The notes beneath the pieces were generated by a model. That model searched no databases. It had not been told where the DNA came from and saw only the letters and a program-made list of their open reading frames with translations. A program made the translations under genes and the position numbers. DNA of 64,000 nt from Rhodococcus sp. NBC_00297 (GTDB taxonomy: Bacteria > Actinomycetota > Actinomycetes > Mycobacteriales > Mycobacteriaceae), in the NCBI RefSeq assembly GCF_036173065.1, contig NZ_CP108041.1, positions 186,001 to 250,000 of the forward strand, given 5' to 3'. Positions 29,850-41,234 of this stretch are shown piece after piece (position 1 is the first letter of the stretch; every line of letters starts with the position of its first letter).

Positions 29850-31090
29850 CGCGTGGGATCGGTCGCGGGAGTCTGCTTCTGCATCCACGGCGCCGGGCCA
29901 CCCTGCTGAGGACCGTTCTGCTGGGGGCCACCCTGCTGCGACGGTCCGTCGGGACCGGGCTGCGGGGGTCCGGGCTGGAACTGCTGCGGTCCGCCCGGTC
30001 CCGCCTGCTGGGGCCCGTTCTGCTGAGGACCGTTGTGCTGCGGACCGTTGTGCTGGGGAGCCGGCGCCTGCTGCTGGACCGGCTGGGCGCCGACCTGCGG
30101 CAGACCCACGGTCTGCAGGATGCGCGTGATGATCTGCTCGGGTGTGATCTCGTCGGCCAGGGCGTCGTACGAGAGCACGAGACGGTGCCGCAACACGTCC
30201 GGCACCACGTCGAGGACGTCCTGCGGCACGACGTAGTCCCGTCCACGCAGGAACGCCAGCGCACGGGAGGCACTGATGATGCCGAGGGTCGCACGGGGTG
30301 ACGCGCCGTAGGCGATCCAGCCGGCCACGTCGTCGAGGCCCACGTCGCGCGGAGTACGGGTGGCGGCGATGACGCGCACGACGTAGTCGACCAGAGCATG
30401 GTGGACGAACACGGACGCCGCGACGTTCTGGAGGCGCACCAACTCGACCGGGTCGAGGATCTGCTTGGGCTTCGGTGCCGCGACGCCCATGCGGTAGACG
30501 ATCTCGCGCTCCTCCTCGACCGTCGGGTAGTCCACGACGATCTTGAACAGGAAGCGGTCGCGCTGCGCCTCGGGAAGGGGGTACACGCCCTCGTTCTCGA
30601 TGGGGTTCTGCGTCGCCATGACCAGGAACGGATCCGGCATGGGGTACGTGTGACCACCGATGGAGACGTGGCGCTCGGCCATCACCTCGAGGAGAGCCGA
30701 CTGCACCTTGGCCGGAGCTCGGTTGATCTCGTCCGCGAGCACGAAGTTCGCGACCACCGGGCCGAGCTCGGTGTCGAATTCTTCTTTGCCCTGACGGTAG
30801 ATGCGCGTACCGATGAGGTCGGTGGGCACCAGGTCGGGCGTGAACTGCACGCGGGAGAACGAGCCCCCGACCACCGTCGCGAACGTCTCCACCGCCAACG
30901 TCTTCGCCACACCGGGAACACCCTCGAGCAGGACGTGCCCACGTGCGAGAAGCCCGACGAGGATGCGTTCGACCAGTCGGTCCTGACCGACGATGACGCG
31001 TTTGACCTCGTAGACGGCCTTCTCGAGCGTCTGCACGTCCCGAGAGATGTCGGTCGTGTCGGTCTCTCGTGACGTCACCTGTGGAACCAC
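29846..31090 (-). CDS. moxR: MoxR-family AAA+ ATPase with Pro/Gln-rich tail
   Basis: A 414-aa AAA+ chaperone-type ATPase. Walker A is GVPGVAKT (57-64), Walker B is FVLADEINRAP (116-126), sensor 1 lies in MATQNPIENEGVYPLPEAQ, and the helical lid follows from about 210. Residues 331-414 form a low-complexity Pro/Gln/Gly/Asn tail with repeated PQQNGPQQ-type units, not part of the MoxR core. It starts at GTG 31090 and is the first gene of a three-gene coupled operon with DUF58 and VWA proteins. Equivalent of Rv1479 (moxR1). Confidence 0.95.
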   Translation of the reverse strand: MVPQVTSRETDTTDISRDVQTLEKAVYEVKRVIVGQDRLVERILVGLLARGHVLLEGVPGVAKTLAVETFATVVGGSFSRVQFTPDLVPTDLIGTRIYRQGKEEFDTELGPVVANFVLADEINRAPAKVQSALLEVMAERHVSIGGHTYPMPDPFLVMATQNPIENEGVYPLPEAQRDRFLFKIVVDYPTVEEEREIVYRMGVAAPKPKQILDPVELVRLQNVAASVFVHHALVDYVVRVIAATRTPRDVGLDDVAGWIAYGASPRATLGIISASRALAFLRGRDYVVPQDVLDVVPDVLRHRLVLSYDALADEITPEQIITRILQTVGLPQVGAQPVQQQAPAPQHNGPQHNGPQQNGPQQAGPGGPQQFQPGPPQPGPDGPSQQGGPQQNGPQQGGPAPWMQKQTPATDPTR

Positions 31091-31173
31091 CGCTTTCTAC
31101 CCGGACTCTGCTGCCGAGCACCACTATTGCAGGTGGCGAGGACACATGGCGTTCTACCTGCTCGGACGGGGTG

Positions 31174-32772
31174 TCACTCCACCATGCGGACGGCATACGG
31201 CGTCATGCCGTCGAAACGGACGGGCGACACCTTCACCACCGATCCCGACTGCGGAGCCTCGAGCATCTTGCCGTCACCGAGGTAGAGGGCGACGTGCTGC
31301 GAGGCGCCCGGACCGTAGAAGATCATGTCGCCGCGGCGCATCTGGGACGACGGCACCTGCTTGCCGGCCGTGTACTGGTAGCCGGTGTAGTGCGGGAGCG
31401 AGATCCCGAGTCCACCGAAGGCGTACATCATGAGGCCGGAGCAGTCGAAGCCCACCTTGTTGTAGTCGCCGTAGCTGTCGGCGACACCGCCGTCACGGAT
31501 GCCCTTGGTCGGCCCGTTCTCGTTGCCGCCACCCCACGAGTAGGGGGTGCCCAACACGGACATGCCGCGGTCGATGACGAGTTCGATGGCTGCGGACCCG
31601 GTGAGCGACGGATCCTTGGTGGCGGTCCCGCGACCGCCGCCGGACGACGACGTGCTGCCCGACGACGTGCTGCCCGACGACGTGCTTCCCGACGACGAGG
31701 TACCCGAGGACGTGCCGCCCGAGGACGAGGTACCGGACGACGTGCCGCCCGACGAGGTGCCGCTCGACGTCGATCCGGTCAGGTCGGTGTGGTCGCGCTC
31801 CCCGTCCACCAACGCTGCGGCACGATCGGCGGCGGCCTGGTTCGCGGCCACCCGGGCGGCCGCGGCCACCGCTGCCTCCTGCGCTGCCTGCGCGGCTGCC
31901 GCGGCGGCGGCTTCCTCCGCCTGACGCTGCTGGTCCCACTGCGAGTACGCGTCGCGCTGTCCCTCGAGCCCCGCGGCGTCGTTGCGCGCCTGCTCGAGCT
32001 CGGCGGAGGCGCTGTCCCGCTGTGCCTCGACGGCCGCCTTCTGCGCTGCCTGCTCCTGCTGTGCGGACACGGCCGCGGCGATGGCCTGTTCCGCCTCGTC
32101 CTTCTTCGCGTCCGCTTCCGCGGAGGCACGGTCGGCCTCGATCTTGCTCTGGCGTGCGGTGGAGTCTCGGTTGGCCTCCTCGGTACGCGCCCGCTGCAGG
32201 CTGTCCAGGGTGGCGTTCTGCTTGGCGGACAGCATCCGCAGGATCTGCGCGCGATCGAGCACGTCCTGCGGCCCCTGCGCGTCCAGGAGTGAGGAGACAC
32301 CGGCGGACCCGGTGCCCTTGACGTAGTCGGTGACGGCGAAGGCGTCGAACTTCTTCTGCGCGTCGGAGATCATCTGGCCGGCGTCGCGGAGGGCCTGTTG
32401 CGCGATGCCGACGGCCGCGGCGGCGGCGTCGGCGACGGTGCGAGCGTTCTGCAGGTCGACGAGGGCCTTGTTGACGTCCTCGCGCTTGACGGCCACCTGC
32501 GCGTCGATCGCGGCGAGTTGCTGGTTGGCCGAGGCGACCTGGTCGATCAGTTGACCGACTCGTCCGAGCTGGTCCCCCACGCGCGCGCCCGCGGTGGCGA
32601 TGTCGGAGTCGGAGGGATTGGGCGGGGGCGGCGGCACGGCGGACGCGAGACTCGGTGCGAGGAACCCCGTCCCGGACAGCAGCAGCGTCGTCGCGACGAC
32701 GGCGCCCCCGATCGTGCGACGCAGAGCCCGCGATCGACCGACGTGCCGTCGACCTCCGGAGTATCGCTTCAC
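31174..32772 (-). CDS. ripA: NlpC/P60 peptidoglycan endopeptidase (RipA-like)
   Basis: A 532-aa secreted hydrolase cleaving the D-Glu-mDAP bond of stem peptides during division. The signal peptide ends near residue 45 (SLASA). Residues 55-325 form a long Ala/Gln/Glu-rich coiled coil. Residues 333-380 are an almost pure Ser/Thr/Gly linker. The NlpC/P60 domain fills the last 140 residues, with catalytic Cys444 in FDCSGLMMYAF and His493 in SQHVALYLGDG. The start is GTG 32772 (KRYSGGRRH), with GAGGGAG upstream; the open frame runs on to 32919 in the leader. It follows the 33061-33630 gene after 288 bp, so it probably has its own promoter and a structured leader. Confidence 0.94.
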   Translation of the reverse strand: MKRYSGGRRHVGRSRALRRTIGGAVVATTLLLSGTGFLAPSLASAVPPPPPNPSDSDIATAGARVGDQLGRVGQLIDQVASANQQLAAIDAQVAVKREDVNKALVDLQNARTVADAAAAAVGIAQQALRDAGQMISDAQKKFDAFAVTDYVKGTGSAGVSSLLDAQGPQDVLDRAQILRMLSAKQNATLDSLQRARTEEANRDSTARQSKIEADRASAEADAKKDEAEQAIAAAVSAQQEQAAQKAAVEAQRDSASAELEQARNDAAGLEGQRDAYSQWDQQRQAEEAAAAAAAQAAQEAAVAAAARVAANQAAADRAAALVDGERDHTDLTGSTSSGTSSGGTSSGTSSSGGTSSGTSSSGSTSSGSTSSGSTSSSGGGRGTATKDPSLTGSAAIELVIDRGMSVLGTPYSWGGGNENGPTKGIRDGGVADSYGDYNKVGFDCSGLMMYAFGGLGISLPHYTGYQYTAGKQVPSSQMRRGDMIFYGPGASQHVALYLGDGKMLEAPQSGSVVKVSPVRFDGMTPYAVRMVE

Positions 32773-33060
32773 CTGTTCGTCTCCCTCACGTCCGCAGTGC
32801 GGATTCACCCACCGCACGCGTGGGGAGGACACGACGCAGCGTGACAGGATCCCGGACCACAGCCGATAACGGCCGACCCGGGAGCAACGATCAGCCCCTC
32901 TGCGACACTTCTTCCCCAAGCAGTGCCATGCGAACCGTACGACACTTCGAACGCTTAAGGAACTCCAGTCACAAATGACACATGTGTCATTCCGCCGACC
33001 GCATCCGCGCTGATCAGGACGTTGTCCGAGAAAGATTCGTTGAGACTTTTTTGGGAACGG
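32773..33060 (-). promoter_or_regulatory. Structured leader and palindrome upstream of the NlpC/P60 gene
   Basis: A 288-bp gap in the gene's own direction. Near the start codon a hairpin GTGCGG / CCGCAC (32797-32802 and 32812-32817, loop ATTCACCCA on the plus strand) competes with the overlapping TCCGCAGTGCGGA element (32791-32803). Further up, CCCGG...CCGGG and an inner GCCG/CGGC can form another hairpin (about 32850-32885). At 32975-32990 is the perfect 16-bp palindrome ATGACACATGTGTCAT, a likely operator. A reliable promoter could not be assigned. Confidence 0.5.
32975..32990. promoter_or_regulatory. 16-bp perfect palindrome, candidate operator
   Basis: ATGACACATGTGTCAT equals its own reverse complement. 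It lies about 200 bp upstream of the NlpC/P60 start and 70 bp after the stop of the preceding minus-strand gene, in noncoding DNA that is AT-richer than its surroundings. The regulator is unknown. Confidence 0.55.
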
Positions 33061-33630
33061 TCACTGCCCGTCGGGCGTGACGGCCTCTCGATCGGTGACA
33101 TCTCCCGAACGATGACGGCGTTCGTTCACCCACCAGGTGCCGCCGAGCACGGCGACGACCACGAGAACGAGGCCCAGTGTGATCCCGGTCCACGGTGGGC
33201 CGGGCTCGACGAGCACGTCGAGGAAGTTGTCCGCGGACTGCACCGCGTTGCCGGTGTACGCCTGATCCTGACCCGCTTCGAGCGTCACGCGATCGATCGA
33301 GTCGCTGAACGTGCCGACCTGTCCCGGACCGATCACGAGGACCGTCCCACCGTCGGTGGCACCGACCGACGTGGCGAGATCGCGGAGCTGCGAATCGAGC
33401 GGCGCCGGCGCGTCGAGCACGACGATGCTCAGGTCGATCCCGTGCTCGCCGGCGCGCGCCACGACACCCTCGAGCCCGACGACGTCCTGCCCCGGCGCGG
33501 CCACCCCGTCGTTCGCGACGTCGGCGAGGGTCGCCTGCAGGTCGACGAACGTCGGCACCTCGCTGATCATCGGGAGGGCGACCAGCGGCTGATCACTCAG
33601 CGGTAGGGCCGGGAGAGGAGAGAGAGACAT
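33061..33630 (-). CDS. Rv1476-like single-pass membrane protein (DUF6676-type)
   Basis: A 189-aa protein starting at ATG 33630 (MSLSPLPALPLSDQPL), preceded by AGGAGAG-like sequence; the frame is open further up but not conserved. The bulk (25-140) looks like an extracytoplasmic alpha/beta domain (ISEVPTFVDLQATLADVAN, then VLDAPAPLDSQLRDLATSVGATDGGTVLVI). A transmembrane helix lies near 147-167 (GITLGLVLVVVAVLGGTWWV), followed by a short basic tail. Position between acn and the NlpC/P60 gene is that of Rv1476. The topology resembles TPM-domain proteins; its function is not known. Confidence 0.85.
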   Translation of the reverse strand: MSLSPLPALPLSDQPLVALPMISEVPTFVDLQATLADVANDGVAAPGQDVVGLEGVVARAGEHGIDLSIVVLDAPAPLDSQLRDLATSVGATDGGTVLVIGPGQVGTFSDSIDRVTLEAGQDQAYTGNAVQSADNFLDVLVEPGPPWTGITLGLVLVVVAVLGGTWWVNERRHRSGDVTDREAVTPDGQ

Positions 33631-33850
33631 CGTCCGTCCGTTGTCGTCGATCGCGAGGCGATGCGGTGGATCGCGAGGCGATGATGGTCGAAATGTGTGC
33701 GCCGTCGAGCGGGACCCTACGGGACGGGACCGTCGCCGAGTCCGAGGCGCACCGAGGTGCACGGAGGCAGCCCTTCGTTGCGCCCGGAAGGCTGCCGGGG
33801 AACGATGAGTGCGCACCACGGTGAGAGCGACACGGCGATTCGGCCACTCG

Positions 33851-33879
33851 TTCTCACAGGACAAGCGTACTGTTAGAAT
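33851..33879 (+). promoter_or_regulatory. acnA promoter
   Basis: TTCTCA (33851-33856), 17-bp spacer, TAGAAT (33874-33879). The -10 box matches TATAAT at five of six positions. It would give a leader of about 120 nt before GTG 34010. The spacer is occupied by the AcnR operator. Confidence 0.7.
33857..33872. promoter_or_regulatory. AcnR operator
   Basis: CAGGACAAGCGTACTG fits the consensus CAGNAC-NNN-C-GTACTG described for AcnR of Corynebacterium glutamicum at every fixed position. It is an imperfect dyad lying exactly between the -35 and -10 boxes of the acnA promoter, so bound AcnR would block RNA polymerase. The acnR gene itself is 3 kb downstream. Confidence 0.85.
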
Positions 33880-34009
33880 CGAAACACCGAGACTGCGGCG
33901 GCCTCGACGCCACCCGGGTGCACCCTCACCCACGGCGATGTCCGCCCGCTCTCGCCACGCCGTCGACACAGCCCCGTCGACGGCAGCCCAGAAGACGAGT
34001 GGAGCTGAC

Positions 34010-36814
<2,805 letters not shown>

Positions 36815-36845
36815 TCACCGCAGTGATCACTGCCCCGTGAGGGGA

Positions 36846-36909
36846 GCAGAACGCGCACGACCGCGCCGCGATACCGCGTGTATCGCCGGTTCGGTCGTGC
36901 GCGTTCTGC
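36846..36909 (+). terminator. Long hairpin between acnA and acnR
   Basis: Outer arms GCAGAACGCGCACGACCG (36846-36863) and its exact complement (36892-36909) make an 18-bp stem. An inner 7-bp stem GCGATAC/GTATCGC caps it. It starts 31 bp after the acnA stop and ends 40 bp before the acnR start. It can act as an acnA terminator, or limit read-through into acnR. No T-tract follows. Confidence 0.7.
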
Positions 36910-36948
36910 GATCAGCACGATGTCCCCAGCACACGACAGGAGCACCGA

Positions 36949-37518
36949 GTGCCGAAGGTCAGTGACGACCATCTCGCGGCGCGCCGAAGTCAGATCCTCG
37001 ACGGCGCGCGCCGCTGTTTCGCCGAATACGGTTACGAGGGCGCCACGGTGCGGCGACTCGAGGAGGCCACCTCGCTCTCGCGAGGAGCGATCTTCCACCA
37101 CTTCAAGGACAAGGACGGGCTGTTCCTCGCGCTCGCCCGCGACGACGCGCGCCGCATGGCCGATGTCGCCGCCGAGCAGGGGCTCGTCCAGGTGATGCGG
37201 GACATGCTGGCCGCTCCCGACCAGTTCGACTGGCTCGGTACGCGTCTGGAGATCGCTCGGCGGCTCAAGACCGACGCCGAGTTCCGGGCCGGGTGGTCGG
37301 AGCGCTCGGTCGAGCTGCAGGACGCCGTCCTGTCACGTCTCGAGCGTCAGAAGTCTGCGGGCCGACTGCGGGACGACGTGCCCACCGCGGTACTGCTGGG
37401 ATACCTCGACCTCGTCATGGACGGTCTCGTGACCCGCATCGCGTCGGGCCAGGGCACCGAGAACCTGTCGGCCGTCCTCGACCTGGTCGAGGAGTCGGTC
37501 CGTCGCGATCGGCCGTGA
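36949..37518 (+). CDS. acnR: TetR-family transcriptional repressor AcnR
   Basis: A 189-aa TetR-type regulator. The N-terminal HTH is in RRSQILDGARRCFAEYGYEG and SLSRGAIFHHFKDKDGLFLAL. The C-terminal ligand domain holds DWLGTRLEIARRLKTDAEF and the tail LLGYLDLVMDGLVTRIASGQG. Its position directly after acnA and the presence of a consensus operator in the acnA promoter identify it as AcnR, the aconitase repressor that in C. glutamicum responds to citrate/Mg. The start is GTG 36949, with CAGGAG upstream. It is convergent with the ABC-F gene (6 bp). Confidence 0.95.
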   Translation: MPKVSDDHLAARRSQILDGARRCFAEYGYEGATVRRLEEATSLSRGAIFHHFKDKDGLFLALARDDARRMADVAAEQGLVQVMRDMLAAPDQFDWLGTRLEIARRLKTDAEFRAGWSERSVELQDAVLSRLERQKSAGRLRDDVPTAVLLGYLDLVMDGLVTRIASGQGTENLSAVLDLVEESVRRDRP

Positions 37519-37524
37519 GCCGAC

Positions 37525-39156
<1,632 letters not shown>

Positions 39157-39296
39157 GGTGCGAACTCCTCGATCGTCGTAGTTGTCCGGTGGCAGACCGG
39201 GCGCAGCGCGAAGTCGACTGCGCAGCAATCCCTCATTTTAACGCCTCCGCGGGCTCCCACGGTCCACGCAGACGTGACTCCGCTAACGTTCGACGC

Positions 39297-40067
39297 ATGG
39301 AGAAGGAACAGGATCTGCAGGGGCGTGTCGCCGTGGTCACCGGCGCGAGCCGCGGAATCGGTCGGGCCATCGCGGCCGACCTCCTCGCTCGCGGCGCCGC
39401 CGTGACGGTGACCGCCCGCAAGAAGGAGCAGCTCGACGCCACCGCCGAGGAGTTGCGCGCCGCGGTACCGGGGGCCACCGTGCTCGCCATCGCCGGCAAC
39501 GCCGGGGACGAGGAGTCCCGCCGCGAGACGGTCGACCGCACGGTCGCCGAGCTCGGCTCACTCGACATTCTGATCAACAACACCGGCATCAATCCGGTGT
39601 ACGGATCGCTGATGGAGGCCGATCTGGCCGGCGTCCGCAAGATCTTCGAGGTCAACGTCGTCGCAACACTCGGCTTCATCCAGGAGGCGCACCGAGCGTG
39701 GATGGGCGAGCACGGCGGCTCGGTCGTGAACCTCGCCAGCGTGGCGGGAATCCGATCCACCGGAGTCATCGCCGCGTACGGCTCGTCCAAGGCGGCGCTC
39801 ATCCGGCTGACCGAGGAGCTCGCGTGGCAGCTCGGACCCTCGATCCGTGTGAACGCGGTGGCCCCGGGCGTCGTCAAGACCAAGTTCGCCGAGGCACTCG
39901 TCGCCAATGGCGAGGAGGCGGCGGCCGCCGGCTACCCGATGAAGCGGCTGGGAACGCCCGAGGACGTGGCCTCGCTCGTCGGGTTCCTCGTGTCCGACGC
40001 CGCGTCGTGGATCACCGGCGAGACGGTTCGCGTCGACGGCGGACTGCTGGCGACGGGAACGTTCTGA
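39297..40067 (+). CDS. SDR family oxidoreductase (FabG-like)
   Basis: A 256-aa classical SDR. VAVVTGASRGIGRAIAADLL is the cofactor-binding start; NNTGINPVYG, NLASVAGIRS (catalytic Ser), YGSSKAAL (Tyr, Lys), and VNAVAPGVVKT complete the set; it ends DGGLLATGTF. The start is ATG 39297. A -10-like TAACGT lies 7 bp before it and no ribosome binding site is seen, so the message may be leaderless. It is coupled to the lycopene cyclase gene, whose most likely start overlaps its stop. Substrate unknown; this is the first gene of the lineage-specific stretch after ABC-F. Confidence 0.92.
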   Translation: MEKEQDLQGRVAVVTGASRGIGRAIAADLLARGAAVTVTARKKEQLDATAEELRAAVPGATVLAIAGNAGDEESRRETVDRTVAELGSLDILINNTGINPVYGSLMEADLAGVRKIFEVNVVATLGFIQEAHRAWMGEHGGSVVNLASVAGIRSTGVIAAYGSSKAALIRLTEELAWQLGPSIRVNAVAPGVVKTKFAEALVANGEEAAAAGYPMKRLGTPEDVASLVGFLVSDAASWITGETVRVDGGLLATGTF

Positions 40068-41191
40068 CCGACGTCCTCGTCGTCGGCGCCGGCCCGTCCG
40101 GCCGCGCGGCGGCACATCGCTGCGCGGCCGCGGGGGCAACGGTGACTCTCGTCGACCCCCGTCCGGATCGTCGATGGATCAACACGTACGGGATGTGGAC
40201 CGACGAGATTCCGGACTGGGTGCCGGAGTCGACGCGCGCGTCCACGTCCCGCTCCCCCGTCGTGGTCGGCACACGCCGACACGTGGTGGACCGGGAGTAC
40301 TCGGTGCTCGACACCGGACGGCTGCAGGACGGCCTCACGCTCGACGGAGTGTCGGTGGTCGCGGAGTCCGCGGCGGAGGTCACGCCCACGTCGGTGACCC
40401 TGCGGAACGGCACCTCCCTGTCCGGCGGCACGGTGATCGACGCCCGCGGCTCGGCGGTCGGACCCGGCGTTCCCGAGCAGACGGCCCACGGGGTCGTGGT
40501 CGACGAGGACACCGCCGCACGTGCCTGCGGCGGCGAGTCCGCGGTGATCATGGACTGGCGGCGGGACAACGGTGCCGACGCGGACGCGGTGCCGTCCTTT
40601 CTGTACGTCGTGCCGCTCGGCGGCGGCGCGGTCCTGCTCGAGGAGACCTGCCTGGTCGGCCGGCCCGGCCTCACCTCACCCGAGCTCGCGCGTCGGCTGC
40701 TCGCACGACTGGCCGCGCGGGGTGTGACTCTGCGCGGCGACGAGCCCGTCGAGCGGGTGCGCTTCGCGATGCGTCCGCCGACCCGTCCGACGCGCGGGGT
40801 CGTCACCACCGGGACGCGGAGTCCGGCTCTGCACACTGCCACCGGGTACAGCGTCGCTGCCTCCCTGCGCCGAGCGGACGTCATCGCGTCGGCCGTGCTG
40901 GACGGCGGCGGCGTCGACTCCGCGGGATCGCGGGCGGTCACCCGGCTGCGGTCGGTGGGCGCGGACGCTCTGCTGTCCTTCCCGCCCGATGCCCTCGCGC
41001 CGTTCTTCGACCGATTCTTCGAGATGCCGTCGACGCTGCAACGCGCCTATCTGTCGTCGGACGACGACGTCGCCGGCATGTCCCGGGCGATGCTGACGCT
41101 GTTCTCGCGGATCGGTTCGTCCGACCGCCGCGTGATCCTCGGAGCGGTCCGTCGGGCGATGTTCTCCGCAGCGGTGGGGACGCGTTCGTGA
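40064..41191 (+). CDS. crtL: Lycopene beta-cyclase, plant type (CrtL)
   Basis: A 375-aa FAD/NAD(P)-fold enzyme closing beta rings on lycopene or gamma-carotene. Motifs are DVLVVGAGPSGRAAAHRC (dinucleotide binding), the cyclase motif NTYGMWTDEIPDW (consensus NxYGVWxDE), FLYVVPLGGGAVLLEETCLV, and TGYSVAASLRRAD. Actinobacterial homologs include the lycopene beta-monocyclase CrtLm of Rhodococcus erythropolis. The start is unusual: no ATG is available. CTG 40064 would give a CTGA overlap with the SDR stop and a protein beginning TDVLVVGAG. GTG 40007 would add 19 residues of non-family sequence. No other carotenoid gene lies nearby. Confidence 0.88.
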   Translation: MTDVLVVGAGPSGRAAAHRCAAAGATVTLVDPRPDRRWINTYGMWTDEIPDWVPESTRASTSRSPVVVGTRRHVVDREYSVLDTGRLQDGLTLDGVSVVAESAAEVTPTSVTLRNGTSLSGGTVIDARGSAVGPGVPEQTAHGVVVDEDTAARACGGESAVIMDWRRDNGADADAVPSFLYVVPLGGGAVLLEETCLVGRPGLTSPELARRLLARLAARGVTLRGDEPVERVRFAMRPPTRPTRGVVTTGTRSPALHTATGYSVAASLRRADVIASAVLDGGGVDSAGSRAVTRLRSVGADALLSFPPDALAPFFDRFFEMPSTLQRAYLSSDDDVAGMSRAMLTLFSRIGSSDRRVILGAVRRAMFSAAVGTRS

Positions 41192-41234
41192 CGGGTGGTG
41201 GAAATGTGACCGGGCGTGCCCCAAGATTGGACAC

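Noticed and set aside
31640-31775. Short-period repeats considered as a CRISPR or satellite array
   Set aside because: They are in frame within the NlpC/P60 gene and encode its Ser/Thr/Gly linker; there are no unique spacers.
32773-32990. A full c-di-AMP (ydaO) riboswitch before the NlpC/P60 gene
   Set aside because: Only a GGGTGAATCC-type segment was recognisable; the remaining conserved blocks could not be found, so it is kept as a weak finding, not a feature call.
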